The notes: a model not told the origin generated them from the letters alone. A stretch of 35,023 nucleotides of DNA from Deltaproteobacteria bacterium (GCA_016935565.1 JAFGQS010000079.1:1-35023), one strand, 5' to 3'; positions 17,386 to 26,483 are shown, counted from the stretch's first letter. Program-made: numbers and translations.

Positions 17386-18954
17386 TTATTTTGTCAGTCG
17401 TAGCGCTACGACGGGACTTATCTTGGTAATGCGATCCATGGCTTCCGTTGCCTGATCCTGAAGTTCCTTGTCCGTTTGAACCGTTAAACACCTGTATACT
17501 TCCGTAAGCGCTGAAAGAACAAGATCGGGGTCCCAGTTATCAAGATGATGTTTGTTAATGTCATCCAAAATTTCTCGGAGGTGGGGCACCGCAAGTCTTG
17601 CTTTCTGGGCATTCGTAAGCAGCCTGATAAGAACAATTCTCCACAGGAATCGAGATTGTTGTGATGTTCCACCTGACAATTTTTCCTGGATAAGTTCCAC
17701 GGCTTCTTCTAATTTTTTCTTTTTCATCAATGCTTCCGATTGTTTATAAACCTTATAAATCTCTGTTTCTTCAGAATCCGCGTGTGTTTTGCCGGGAATA
17801 ACAAAAGATCCTTTCGTTCCGCCGCTTTTATCGATGGCAATACTTTTTAACCACCCTTTTGTATCCTCATCGGCAAAGGGGGTTCCGTCCGAGAAAGACA
17901 GTTCTTCAATCCCCGGCAGGCGACTGACATATGTTGCCGTTTCCTGTACTACAACACTATGCGCTTCCTCGTAATCCAGTTCCTCAAGAGCTTCGGCAAC
18001 ATAATGACTCAGATCAAGCCAGAACAGGAATTGTCCGACACGACCTTCAGCAGATTCCAGGAGGCCTTTATATTCCTTCTTTTGATACAGGTTTTTCATG
18101 GCTTTTATAATTTCCTGCATCGGTGGCGGTATACGTGTTTTTCCATCCTCGGCAGGAGGAAGCTTTTTCACAGGCAGCCATGCAGCCAGTCTTGTCAATC
18201 GATAGCTCATTTCATTGGACGGATCGTTTTTCATGAAGATCGTCGCGGCCTGACTGAGCAGGTCCAGTCCGTTGCTCAATACTTTGTCCGGATTCTGCAC
18301 CGGTATGACATCGGTACTTTCTTCCTGTTTAATGATCTTCTCAGGTGGTGGGGGCTCGTGCCCCGGCAGGATACCTCCCTCTTGTTGTTCCGCCGTCTCA
18401 GGCCCTGCTTCGTCCTGCAGCGCCGCGATGCTCTCCTGTAATTGATGCAGGGATGGAGGATCATCCACATGTTCATCAAAAAACGATCCGATTGCCCCCA
18501 CGATTTCGTTGAGGTTGTCAACTTTTTCTTCCGTCAGCGAAAGATTCGGAGGAAGAGATTTAATAGCCGATATGATACCGTCTTTCCACCATTCAATCGC
18601 GTTCTGGCGACCTCTCATTCTTTGTATCGGGGGGAAAAGAACGTCCCAGAAAGTGTCCAGCATATCTCGATAGATGACCAGTCCTGTTTCCAGCCCATCC
18701 ACGCCCCTGGATCGCACAAGGGCAACACAAAGATAGCTTGCAACCAGAAGATGTTTTGATTTTTCCGCGATAATAGTCGTACAAAGTTTGATAACTTTAT
18801 TCCAGTCAACACCCCCTTCTGATGTGGGAGATGTGAGCTTTTCAATTTCGCTCTGCAACTCATCGTATTCAGGTTCAAAACGAACATCACTACCTGACGG
18901 ATTGTCCTGATTAATCGGTGTTTTTCCGAGTTCAATGAGTTCCATAATTTTCAC
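17386..18954 (-). CDS. tssA: TssA (ImpA-type) T6SS tail-assembly cap protein
   Basis: TssA contacts the membrane complex and baseplate and coordinates tube and sheath growth. The 522-residue product begins with an ImpA_N domain: DNPSGSDVRFEPEYDELQSE (about 17-36), then WNKVIKLCTTIIAEKSKHLLVASYL and YRDMLDTFWDVLFPPIQRMRGR (about 100-122), which identify it. The middle has a Gln/Glu/Pro-rich linker (about 190-225); the C-terminal part is helical (VasJ-like), so this is a long-form TssA. The start is uncertain: GTG 18954 or ATG 18945; neither has an obvious ribosome site. Confidence 0.93.
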   Translation of the reverse strand: MKIMELIELGKTPINQDNPSGSDVRFEPEYDELQSEIEKLTSPTSEGGVDWNKVIKLCTTIIAEKSKHLLVASYLCVALVRSRGVDGLETGLVIYRDMLDTFWDVLFPPIQRMRGRQNAIEWWKDGIISAIKSLPPNLSLTEEKVDNLNEIVGAIGSFFDEHVDDPPSLHQLQESIAALQDEAGPETAEQQEGGILPGHEPPPPEKIIKQEESTDVIPVQNPDKVLSNGLDLLSQAATIFMKNDPSNEMSYRLTRLAAWLPVKKLPPAEDGKTRIPPPMQEIIKAMKNLYQKKEYKGLLESAEGRVGQFLFWLDLSHYVAEALEELDYEEAHSVVVQETATYVSRLPGIEELSFSDGTPFADEDTKGWLKSIAIDKSGGTKGSFVIPGKTHADSEETEIYKVYKQSEALMKKKKLEEAVELIQEKLSGGTSQQSRFLWRIVLIRLLTNAQKARLAVPHLREILDDINKHHLDNWDPDLVLSALTEVYRCLTVQTDKELQDQATEAMDRITKISPVVALRLTK

Positions 18955-19042
18955 AGATATCAGAAATCAGAATTCTGGATGAAAAAAATATAGTATTCCT
19001 TTCAACTCTCTTTTCTGACTACTGGCTTCTGCCTCCCGCTTT

Positions 19043-21361
19043 TTATTGGCCCCAGCAGTCTGCAATCACTGTCGGCGTCTGCCGGGGAACCTTTTCCATC
19101 AATTTAATAACTGGTTTACTATCGGTAATTTCGTACGACACCTTAATTTCAGTGACATTCAATTCTTTCAATATTCCTTGAGCCTGATGAAAATCTTCGG
19201 GCGTAAAGGTTTTGCTGCCGTCCTTGAAGTCGGTCAGGAATAGAGGGAATCCGTCGTGTCCCGAATATTTCTTCGTCAATGTCAACCCTTCGAAGTATAT
19301 CTGGAGCGTCAAATCACCACAATCTCCCGGAGACCAGGTGAACATCTTGCCGGCCGGGTGGTTGAAATTGTCCAACCGTGTCTTCCCTTTCACACACCCC
19401 AGTTCAATTGATACTTGATACGGTTCTTTTTTTGCACTATCATTCACATCAATGGGCAGTGTCCTGATCTGAACGTTATAGTCTGGTTGCAGCGATGTGC
19501 TGACTTCGGCCCCTCTCGTTATAAAGGAGAAAAAACTATTCTCGAATGGTATACGAGCCCCTCTCGCCTTTTTAGCATAATATCCGTGTTGATTTCGACC
19601 CAGGAAGGGAGCCGCAGGTCCATTGACAAATTTCCATACCACTCCTTTTTCACTGAAGAGCAAATCAGGCAATTTTTCGGGAGCAACGCCCTGAATGCCG
19701 CCGAGAACGATATCCTCCCAGTCGTGCTGAAGAGAACATGCGGTCTCCATGCTTACATAAAAGAGCAAGAAGAGGGCCGGACCTGAAATAAGATTCATTG
19801 GAATGGAAAAATCACTTCCCGATGAGAGATAATTTTCAAATTTCTGAACCTCTCCAAAGGCAGAAAAAAACGGTGACTTGCTTTCCGAGGGTTTCAAACT
19901 GTATGGGAAAAACTCCGATGCCGCTTTGTATGCCTGACTTCTCGCAGTCGAAACGGGCAGAAGGTTTTCCAATTCAGCAAGATAGGCATTAAATGTCTTT
20001 GCGGCATAGAGCCGTTGTTCCTCACGTTCCTTATCCGTGAGAGCTTTCGCCTCCTTCACCACATCATGAACCAGCTTTTCACCTTTTTCGACGGCCCTGG
20101 TCATGATTGATGTTTCCTTTTGTCCGCTCTTCTCCTTGGCGGCATAATCAATTATGGACTTAACATCGATTATTTGCTTCACCCATTCAGGAACATTTTT
20201 CCCGTCTGCAAATGGTTTTAATTGCTTACTCATCGACTCTATGAGATCGAAATATGGATTGTGTGGTGTCGTCATTTCCGAGGCCATGTTCTGCCAATCA
20301 TCAGGACTGCCAAGGTTGAATTGTCCCTTTGAAAATGAATTCGCAAAATATTTCCAAGCCTGGAAATATTCTTTTTGATACCACTGTAAAAACTTTTTCT
20401 TCTCCTCGGTTATATCGATATAACCGGGTAATGCACCTTCAAGATAGCCGATAAATTCATTAATCTCTTTAAAGCCGTTCTCGGTGAATGCCCCGTCAAC
20501 GATAATTTTATCCCCTGATTTTTGAGAGTTATCGGGACCCCAGTAGTCATCCAATTTTATATCGCGAATCGTCACGTCATTATTAGCCCACTTAACGAGC
20601 CAGTTCAAATGTTCGCTTTTCTTGTAAATCAACTGAACAAGCTCAGTCTGCAGTTTCTTTATGTTTGATTGTGCTGTTTTTTTATCGATACCGCGGTCAA
20701 GATAATACAGGTAAATATCCCTGAATTTTTCAGCCGTCGCCGGCTGTACATTTCTATCGAGCAGTATGAGAATATCGGACAAGGCATTAATGAGATTCTG
20801 TGATTTCTTTAACTGTCCACCCTCTATATATGCCTGTGTGAGTTTTATTCTTCCTACAAGATGCTCGGCATACACCATAATATCGTTTCCCGGAGTATCC
20901 GCCGTTATCTCAGCCATTTTTTCTTGCAACATTCGATTCATCGGCTTGACAAAGCCCGTCTCAAAGAGATCGACATACTGTTTCGTAAGCCTCTTTTCAA
21001 CATCCAGTGTATTTCTCAAACCGAATCGCGGAATCCACCAGTTCTGGTTGGCATCATGCAGTTCCAGCAATTCGGTTCGAAACTTGTCCATCACAATCAG
21101 GTTATCGGATATGTTTTTCGTGAGGGCAGGAGGTTTTGAAAAATCCTGTGTAAAACCATGTAATACACTGATATTTTTCATAAAAGAGAAGGTAAGTAAA
21201 CCGCACACGGCCAACCATAACGCTACCCACGACAAGAGGCCAAGATTCCTGGTCAACTGACGCCATTTGAGAAATTCAAGTATCGGTGTAAATAAATTCC
21301 TGTCTTCGGGTAAAATACGGCGGAAAAAATCATGGAGAAAAAATCCTTTATTTGCCCCCAT
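19043..21361 (-). CDS. tssM: TssM C-terminal part (periplasmic domain of split IcmF)
   Basis: This 772-residue product is the second portion of TssM, the inner-membrane component of the T6SS trans-envelope complex. It starts GANKGFFLHDFFRRILPEDRN, the segment that normally follows the cytoplasmic GTPase-like domain; a transmembrane helix follows at about 40-60 (LLSWVALWLAVCGLLTF). The rest is the large periplasmic domain that binds TssJ, ending in the beta-rich C-terminus with the GVVWKFVNGPAAPFLG segment. Its ATG lies in the overlap with the upstream tssM part: AATGGGGGCAAATAA supplies both the stop of one and the start of the other, with AAGGA 8 bases before the ATG. Together the parts total 1164 residues, the length of one ordinary TssM. 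Confidence 0.93.
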   Translation of the reverse strand: MGANKGFFLHDFFRRILPEDRNLFTPILEFLKWRQLTRNLGLLSWVALWLAVCGLLTFSFMKNISVLHGFTQDFSKPPALTKNISDNLIVMDKFRTELLELHDANQNWWIPRFGLRNTLDVEKRLTKQYVDLFETGFVKPMNRMLQEKMAEITADTPGNDIMVYAEHLVGRIKLTQAYIEGGQLKKSQNLINALSDILILLDRNVQPATAEKFRDIYLYYLDRGIDKKTAQSNIKKLQTELVQLIYKKSEHLNWLVKWANNDVTIRDIKLDDYWGPDNSQKSGDKIIVDGAFTENGFKEINEFIGYLEGALPGYIDITEEKKKFLQWYQKEYFQAWKYFANSFSKGQFNLGSPDDWQNMASEMTTPHNPYFDLIESMSKQLKPFADGKNVPEWVKQIIDVKSIIDYAAKEKSGQKETSIMTRAVEKGEKLVHDVVKEAKALTDKEREEQRLYAAKTFNAYLAELENLLPVSTARSQAYKAASEFFPYSLKPSESKSPFFSAFGEVQKFENYLSSGSDFSIPMNLISGPALFLLFYVSMETACSLQHDWEDIVLGGIQGVAPEKLPDLLFSEKGVVWKFVNGPAAPFLGRNQHGYYAKKARGARIPFENSFFSFITRGAEVSTSLQPDYNVQIRTLPIDVNDSAKKEPYQVSIELGCVKGKTRLDNFNHPAGKMFTWSPGDCGDLTLQIYFEGLTLTKKYSGHDGFPLFLTDFKDGSKTFTPEDFHQAQGILKELNVTEIKVSYEITDSKPVIKLMEKVPRQTPTVIADCWGQ

Positions 21362-22526
21362 TTACAATATCCTTTGGTTCTTTCAAAAGTAAATCCTGGT
21401 AGAGTGCAGGATGAGGAGCACCCTCCTGATGCCCGCTGCTGAAGAAAATCCCCCTCAAGAGTGGTGTCTCCTGATACGTACTTTCCTTGAATGCACCTCT
21501 CGCAAAAGCCATGAGTCCGGGCTGTAATCGCTCGAATTCATCAGGGAATATCAGCACTCTCGGATTGACACTTTTGATACGGTTGATAAGTTCCAGTCGG
21601 ATATCTTTGAGACGACCCGACACGGTATGCATAGCCTCATCAAGAAATTCCTCGCAATCGTTCGTCAAGGTCTCGTTGAGATGGCCCATGGCCTGATTCA
21701 GGGTTCCTTCCGGCAACAGCAGGCTGAAGTCCATCATTCCATAGATCAGATCCGCCTTGGACACCATCAAATAGACGGGAAATCTTGCACCGAGGATTCG
21801 CATCAGGGCGTCGATACGCTTCCGTATACTCTGGCCTTCATCCGTCAGGACATCTCCATCGCCATCCATAATTTTATCGGCACCGACAACAACGATCAGA
21901 CCGTTTATCGGTTCCCTTTTGCGATATTTTACCAGAAGGGTCAGAAACCGTTCCCACTCTTCTCTATCGGGCCCCTCATCTATTGGTATGGTATAACGGC
22001 CGGCTGTATCAAGAACGATTGCTTCCTCGAAAAACCACCAATCACAATTTTTTGTTGAAGATATACCCGGCGTGCTGGCAACCTCCGTAAGAGGTGAGGT
22101 CAACCGTGAACTTTTAATCGCCGTGGTTTTTCCGACGCCTGATTCTCCTATCACAAGATACCAGGGCAGAACATACAGGGGATTGCCTTTCTTTTTCAGG
22201 TACGAGTTTCGCAGAAGATCTATCGATTCCTGCCACCGTAGTTGCAGGTCCTTAAGCTTTTGTCGTTCATGGACGGGGGCACCCTCTATCGCCGATTCAT
22301 CCTGATCAATTATTTGTTTGACGAATCGCTGCTCCCGGCGCCTGAAAAAATATTTCTTCAGAAACAAAAAACCCATCCATAATCCGAACAATCCAACCAG
22401 TATGGCCAAACCGACCCACCAGGGCCAGCTTTTTTTCAATACAAACCAGAAAATGATGGCGGCAAGGACACCGATAATGAAAACATACAGGAGTATTTTA
22501 AAAATTTTATAAACTATGTCCTTCAT
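21348..22526 (-). CDS. tssM: TssM N-terminal part (membrane and GTPase-like domain of split IcmF)
   Basis: This 392-residue product is the first part of TssM. Two transmembrane helices (about 10-30 and 37-57) are followed by the cytoplasmic NTPase-like domain with Walker A GESGVGKT (127-134), the LDTAGRY switch segment and VYLMVSKADLIYGM. It ends just after LLRGIFFSSGHQEG, a landmark that in full-length TssM is followed without interruption by FFL-type sequence now at the start of the next frame. The +1 shift between frames coincides with a five-G run, and removing one G would fuse the two into a continuous reading frame. Domain content alone is intact, so a functional two-piece protein is possible. 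Confidence 0.93.
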   Translation of the reverse strand: MKDIVYKIFKILLYVFIIGVLAAIIFWFVLKKSWPWWVGLAILVGLFGLWMGFLFLKKYFFRRREQRFVKQIIDQDESAIEGAPVHERQKLKDLQLRWQESIDLLRNSYLKKKGNPLYVLPWYLVIGESGVGKTTAIKSSRLTSPLTEVASTPGISSTKNCDWWFFEEAIVLDTAGRYTIPIDEGPDREEWERFLTLLVKYRKREPINGLIVVVGADKIMDGDGDVLTDEGQSIRKRIDALMRILGARFPVYLMVSKADLIYGMMDFSLLLPEGTLNQAMGHLNETLTNDCEEFLDEAMHTVSGRLKDIRLELINRIKSVNPRVLIFPDEFERLQPGLMAFARGAFKESTYQETPLLRGIFFSSGHQEGAPHPALYQDLLLKEPKDIVNGGK

Positions 22527-22614
22527 TAATTCTTTGCACCTGGCGTCATTATGTTACTACTTAATAATTACGATTCAAAAGAAACCGACCACGTTACTTA
22601 ACAAAAATTGTGTA

Positions 22615-23289
22615 TTATTTTCCAAAGAAATCGGTAATAAGTTTCTCCAAGATATTCCGGTACATCACTAATAAGATCCCGAACAGCGCAGGCGGCACAA
22701 TCAAAAACAATAGATTAAAGAATGACAATGAACTTCGGAACCCGTGCACTCCACTATCGTCCGATGAGGATTTATAGGCTCTCGGGAAAAGGCTCTCACT
22801 ATCCGACGACGCCTTATCAATCACGCTTTCATTGGACACGTATTTATAGTTTGATTCCCTGACGGCTTCAAGACGAGCTTCATCCTTTTTTTTGAAGTAG
22901 CGACCCTTAAATCCCATGGCAAGACAATAAGCATAGACCTCTCGAACTGCTTTTGCTTCAGGAGCCAGCTCGCCGAGTCTATCAAAGAATTCTTCCCCTC
23001 CATTCGTCGTGCCATAATACGTTCGCTGAAGTTGATCATGAATCCACAGGGTTTTTCCTTCCCATGATGAACACAAAATGCTCTCGTCAACCCAAGCACA
23101 GACGGCAAACCGTGCATCCGCCCATTCTTCTGCAGAGATATTTCCTTTTTTCAGTCGCTCTTCTGCAAGATCAAAGAGTGTAGTGTAATCATTTTTAACT
23201 TTCTCAAAAGCGGGCTGTTCTCTCCCCCCAATCCTGAGCAGATCCGTTGTATACGTTACGATGTCAATAAAACAATCAATTAAACGCAT
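22615..23289 (-). CDS. tssL: TssL, DotU-type inner-membrane protein
   Basis: TssL is the inner-membrane partner of TssM in the T6SS membrane complex. The 224-residue form starts MRLIDCFIDIVTYTTDLL, a typical DotU beginning, continues with the cytoplasmic helical domain (RFAVCAWVDESILCS, about 77-91; EEFFDRLGEL, about 119-128) and ends in one C-terminal transmembrane helix (FFNLLFLIVPPALFGILLVMY). There is no OmpA-type peptidoglycan-binding extension, so anchoring to the wall would need another protein. I chose ATG 23289, which has AGAGGG 7 bases upstream; a TTG at 23376 would add 29 residues that do not look family-like. Confidence 0.93.
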   Translation of the reverse strand: MRLIDCFIDIVTYTTDLLRIGGREQPAFEKVKNDYTTLFDLAEERLKKGNISAEEWADARFAVCAWVDESILCSSWEGKTLWIHDQLQRTYYGTTNGGEEFFDRLGELAPEAKAVREVYAYCLAMGFKGRYFKKKDEARLEAVRESNYKYVSNESVIDKASSDSESLFPRAYKSSSDDSGVHGFRSSLSFFNLLFLIVPPALFGILLVMYRNILEKLITDFFGK

Positions 23290-23436
23290 ATAATTCCCTC
23301 TTGAAACATTCCACCCTTTCAAGAATGCCGCATTGAAAGTGTTATCATCTTCTGTCTTTTCAGAATTTCGCCTCAATAAGCCTGAACTTTAAATCCTTAC
23401 ACTTTTAACTTGTAATTCTTAATTTCAAATTTTTGC

Positions 23437-24831
23437 TTACGTTCCTCTCAGAATCACAATATCAGCAAGAAGGTCGTCCGGTGCCGTATCCCAATAAAGT
23501 GAAATATTCTGCGAACGTTGGACATCAGACCATTGGGAACCATAATGGTCAATCTTGAAGTAAAAAGAGTTGGGTCGCCTTGGGAGGCCCGGTGGCGGAA
23601 CGAGGCTTTGTTCCAAATTAACTCCGTGAAGTGCACGAGAAATGAGGGTACCGATGTGATCAGAACTGCTTAATTTAGCTATAGTTTGAATGATTTCAGG
23701 GACGCTGTCCGGATCAATATTTGTCCTGATAACGAGATAAAATATATTACGACTATCGAAGGCATTGGCAGGAATTTCGGCTGCAAAATAATCTCCATCA
23801 CGTTTCAATCGAATGATATGTTCAGGACCGATGATAATCCTGTTGAGCAAACTTCCTATCAGGTTATGAGCCGAAGAAAAACAAGCCCATAAGTCCTGAT
23901 GATCGTAGTTTGGTAACACCTGCGTCCCGTCGAGTAATTCCCCCGTTGCGCTCACCTGCTCTGCAAATGTACTTAATTCACCAATGATTTGTCTGAGAAC
24001 ACCATAAAAAGCCCAGGGGTGAATATTCGGTGTTTCTGTGAGATGATTCAGTATTGGCACAAATCTGTTCAAAGAACGGAGAGCAAGTAAATATATTATA
24101 TATCCCGATTCAAGATCGGTCGATTGAATTTCACGGGGACTTTTATATTCTTCGAGCTGTCGACAGCGGGCTGTTACTTGATCGCGAATGTCTCGTATCA
24201 TTCTGGCTACCTCACCCGAACCGGAAACCGCAATCAGGGGAGGTATAAATTCTTGAGATAATTTGATTTCGTTACCATCGCGCTGCAGTTGAGCCAGAGG
24301 TATGAGATGATAGTTTTGCAATTCCTCCAGTTCATTCTCCCAAAAAATCTTGAGGACATAATGCAATCTCTTTACCTGGGCCCGAGGCCCGTTGCCATAC
24401 ATATCAACCATTGCTTCGGGAGTCTCAGTCGTGACAAACCGTGTCGTTACATCCGAAATATTATCTAATTGCGGAAGAACGGTAACATTCTGCGTTTCTT
24501 CATGAAATTTTCGCAAGCCCAGATAAATGGTAAACGGCCTCTCTCCTTCAACCCACGCATCATCAAATGATCGGGTTTGAATCACACAGTTAGTCGGGAA
24601 AACTGATGCAGTTCCATCCTGGAACAAAAACTCCCCTTTCCGGAGTTCAAACCGCCGGTTCGTTAACGCATCTTCGTCCACATCAAGAGTAACAACGCCC
24701 CAAAAAAAAGGATGCTGATATTCCAGGACGGGAGAAAGTAAAGACTGATTATATAAATCCAGATATTGAAAATGCTGTGGCTGTAGGAAAAGGCCCTGAT
24801 GCCAAAACAGCGGTCTTTTTGAAATCATCAT
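23437..24831 (-). CDS. tssK: TssK baseplate protein
   Basis: TssK is the trimeric baseplate protein linking the TssF/TssG wedge to the TssL/TssM membrane complex. The 464-residue product begins with the diagnostic LFWHQGLFLQPQHFQYLD (about 8-25), then FFWGVVTLDVDEDAL and the KGEFLFQDGT strand. The C-terminal half contains the receptor-binding-like domain (ELSTFAEQVSATG, RLKRDGDYFAAEIPANA, NSFYFKIDHYGSQW). Length is standard. Its ATG overlaps the tssJ stop by four bases (ATGA), so the two are translationally coupled. Confidence 0.96.
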   Translation of the reverse strand: MMISKRPLFWHQGLFLQPQHFQYLDLYNQSLLSPVLEYQHPFFWGVVTLDVDEDALTNRRFELRKGEFLFQDGTASVFPTNCVIQTRSFDDAWVEGERPFTIYLGLRKFHEETQNVTVLPQLDNISDVTTRFVTTETPEAMVDMYGNGPRAQVKRLHYVLKIFWENELEELQNYHLIPLAQLQRDGNEIKLSQEFIPPLIAVSGSGEVARMIRDIRDQVTARCRQLEEYKSPREIQSTDLESGYIIYLLALRSLNRFVPILNHLTETPNIHPWAFYGVLRQIIGELSTFAEQVSATGELLDGTQVLPNYDHQDLWACFSSAHNLIGSLLNRIIIGPEHIIRLKRDGDYFAAEIPANAFDSRNIFYLVIRTNIDPDSVPEIIQTIAKLSSSDHIGTLISRALHGVNLEQSLVPPPGLPRRPNSFYFKIDHYGSQWSDVQRSQNISLYWDTAPDDLLADIVILRGT

Positions 24832-25385
24832 TTGCCCCCACTCTGTTGAATTTTATTTGATCCCAACGAAAGGTTGATGATGAGTTCCCCTGGAATCGGC
24901 GTGTTAAAAAGCAACCACTTTTTCTTTGTAACGATTGGAATTTCGAATAGTTTCTTTATTTGATCAGAATTTAAATTAAAATAACCTGCAACCAATCCGA
25001 CCCATTTTGCATTCTCTTCCCTGTCCAGTTGAAGTGTCTTACTTTCACCCGGCTGAACAATAATACGGGTAAAACCTGCAACACTCGTATCAAAGCGGGA
25101 ACATTCAAGAAGCTTCGTTAAGCCATCATCGCTTTTTGACAATTCATTAAAGACATTCGGCTCGCTGAGCTGGAAAAGACACAGAAGAATGGTATGAGGT
25201 TTCCCGTCATAGACATTGAGATCTTTGCTCGCCTGATATGAAATTGTTATCGATTTGGGACTGTATCCCCAGACGAGATCGGAGTCGGCGGAATCGGGTT
25301 TCTTGCCGGTAGCACACGAACTGAGGAATGATGATACAAAAATGAAAAGGAACACAGCAACAAATGGAACTTTTGTTTTGCCCAC
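24828..25385 (-). CDS. tssJ: TssJ outer-membrane lipoprotein
   Basis: TssJ is the outer-membrane lipoprotein of the T6SS membrane complex, binding TssM in the periplasm. The preferred form is about 185 residues: a lipoprotein signal peptide (GKTKVPFVAVFLFIFVSSFL) with lipobox LSSC, Cys about residue 24, then a transthyretin-like beta sandwich (SKDLNVYDGKPHTILLCLFQL, TRIIVQPGESKTLQLD). The reading frame is open to a GTG at 25448, but the probable promoter at 25438-25467 lies within and just upstream of that extra part and would start transcription after it; two GTGs at 25385-25388 preceded by an AGGGGGG ribosome site fit better. It is the first gene of the T6SS operon. Confidence 0.9.
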   Translation of the reverse strand: MGKTKVPFVAVFLFIFVSSFLSSCATGKKPDSADSDLVWGYSPKSITISYQASKDLNVYDGKPHTILLCLFQLSEPNVFNELSKSDDGLTKLLECSRFDTSVAGFTRIIVQPGESKTLQLDREENAKWVGLVAGYFNLNSDQIKKLFEIPIVTKKKWLLFNTPIPGELIINLSLGSNKIQQSGGK

Positions 25386-25437
25386 CACAGCCCCCCTGCA
25401 GGTCTCTTGAGTTACCTCTATCAGCGTCGATGCGCGT

Positions 25438-25467
25438 ATTATCACCACTAAGTCATTTATGTGTCAA
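25438..25467 (-). promoter_or_regulatory. sigma70-type promoter of the T6SS operon
   Basis: On the minus strand a perfect -35 hexamer TTGACA (25462-25467) is followed after 18 bases by GATAAT (25438-25443), a five-of-six match to the -10 consensus. Transcription would begin near 25431, giving a leader of about 43 bases before the tssJ GTG at 25385. No other promoter of this quality is evident between tssJ and vgrG, consistent with one long transcript. The prediction is from the hexamers alone. Confidence 0.68.
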
Positions 25468-25553
25468 GAAAAATCTCGATTAAAAGAAAGGACTTTGATA
25501 TCGTTTCACAGACATCAAACTGTAAAATCGTAACCGATAAGCAGGCAAATAAT

Positions 25554-26465
25554 ATGAACAAATACGCAATTGATATATTCGGGCTGGGACAATGTTCCCT
25601 CGACTATATCGGAAAGGTGGGAACGTATCCCCCGGCCAATGTGAAGTGCGAATTCTCCGACCTGGTGGTCCAGGGCGGGGGACCGGTAGCAACAGCACTG
25701 GTGGCCCTTTCCCGGTGGGGTCTTTCCTGTGCTTTTTCCGGTGTTATCGGAAATGATTTATTCGGGGCAATGATAACGGAATCACTTGTAAAAGAATCTG
25801 TTGATACCATGAATGTCAGGATAAGAGAAGATTGTGATTCCCAGTTCGCCTTTATTGTAAGCGAGCCCGGCAGGGGAAGACGAACAATCTTCTGGAGAAG
25901 ACCCACCGGTCCGGCCCTTGAATCAGAGGAAGTTAATTATGAAATGATAAAAAAGGCTCGAATGGTTCACACTGACGGGCTTTTCATAGAAGCGGCACTT
26001 TCTGCCTGCAAATGTGCCAGAAAAAACGGTATCCCGGTATCTGTCGATGCCGGAACCCTGCGTGACGGAATGCTTGATCTGGCCCGGTTCAGTGATTTTT
26101 ACATAGCCTCGGAGACATTTGCATCTTCCATGGTCGGCGGGAATGATCCGTTGGAGGCCTGCTACAGGCTCTCCGAGCTCGGCCCGCGTCTGGTCGGGGT
26201 CACGCTGGGTGACAAAGGATCTGTCGCTCTCAGCGACGGAGAAATCATTCAACAGCCAGCATATCCCGTTGATGCCATTGACACAACAGGGTGCGGAGAT
26301 GTCTTCCATGCCGGTTTTATATACGGAATCCTTAAGGAATGGAGTTCCAAAAAAAGTCTCGACTTTGCAGCCTGGGCTGCAGCAATGGTAAGTTGCGAGA
26401 TGGGGGGGAGAACCGGCATCCCCTCCCCCCGACAGGTGGAAGGGTGGAAGCGGAAAAAGTCATAA
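25554..26465 (+). CDS. PfkB-family carbohydrate kinase
   Basis: This 303-residue protein belongs to the ribokinase/PfkB family, cytoplasmic ATP-dependent kinases of sugars, nucleosides or related alcohols. The N-terminal signature is GGGPVATALVALSRWG (about 40-55), with the YVVGYIG-type region as IFGLGQCSLDYIGK at the start. Near the C-terminus DTTGCGD (243-249) corresponds to the DTXGAGD motif: the last Asp is the catalytic base and the Gly-X-Gly forms the anion hole, here with Cys in place of the usual Ala. Substrate cannot be assigned from sequence. I chose ATG 25554, where the fold begins; an in-frame GTG at 25461 would add 31 residues overlapping the T6SS promoter. It is divergent from tssJ, so the two may share a control region. 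Confidence 0.88.
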   Translation: MNKYAIDIFGLGQCSLDYIGKVGTYPPANVKCEFSDLVVQGGGPVATALVALSRWGLSCAFSGVIGNDLFGAMITESLVKESVDTMNVRIREDCDSQFAFIVSEPGRGRRTIFWRRPTGPALESEEVNYEMIKKARMVHTDGLFIEAALSACKCARKNGIPVSVDAGTLRDGMLDLARFSDFYIASETFASSMVGGNDPLEACYRLSELGPRLVGVTLGDKGSVALSDGEIIQQPAYPVDAIDTTGCGDVFHAGFIYGILKEWSSKKSLDFAAWAAAMVSCEMGGRTGIPSPRQVEGWKRKKS

Positions 26466-26483
26466 TTCATTGACGCCCGAACA

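Noticed and set aside
24828-24845. TGGGGGCAAAT at the tssJ end, repeated at the tssM junction
   Set aside because: An 11-base match at two gene ends encoding GGK is most easily a coincidence of the codons; at tssJ-tssK it makes a normal ATGA overlap, not a frameshift.
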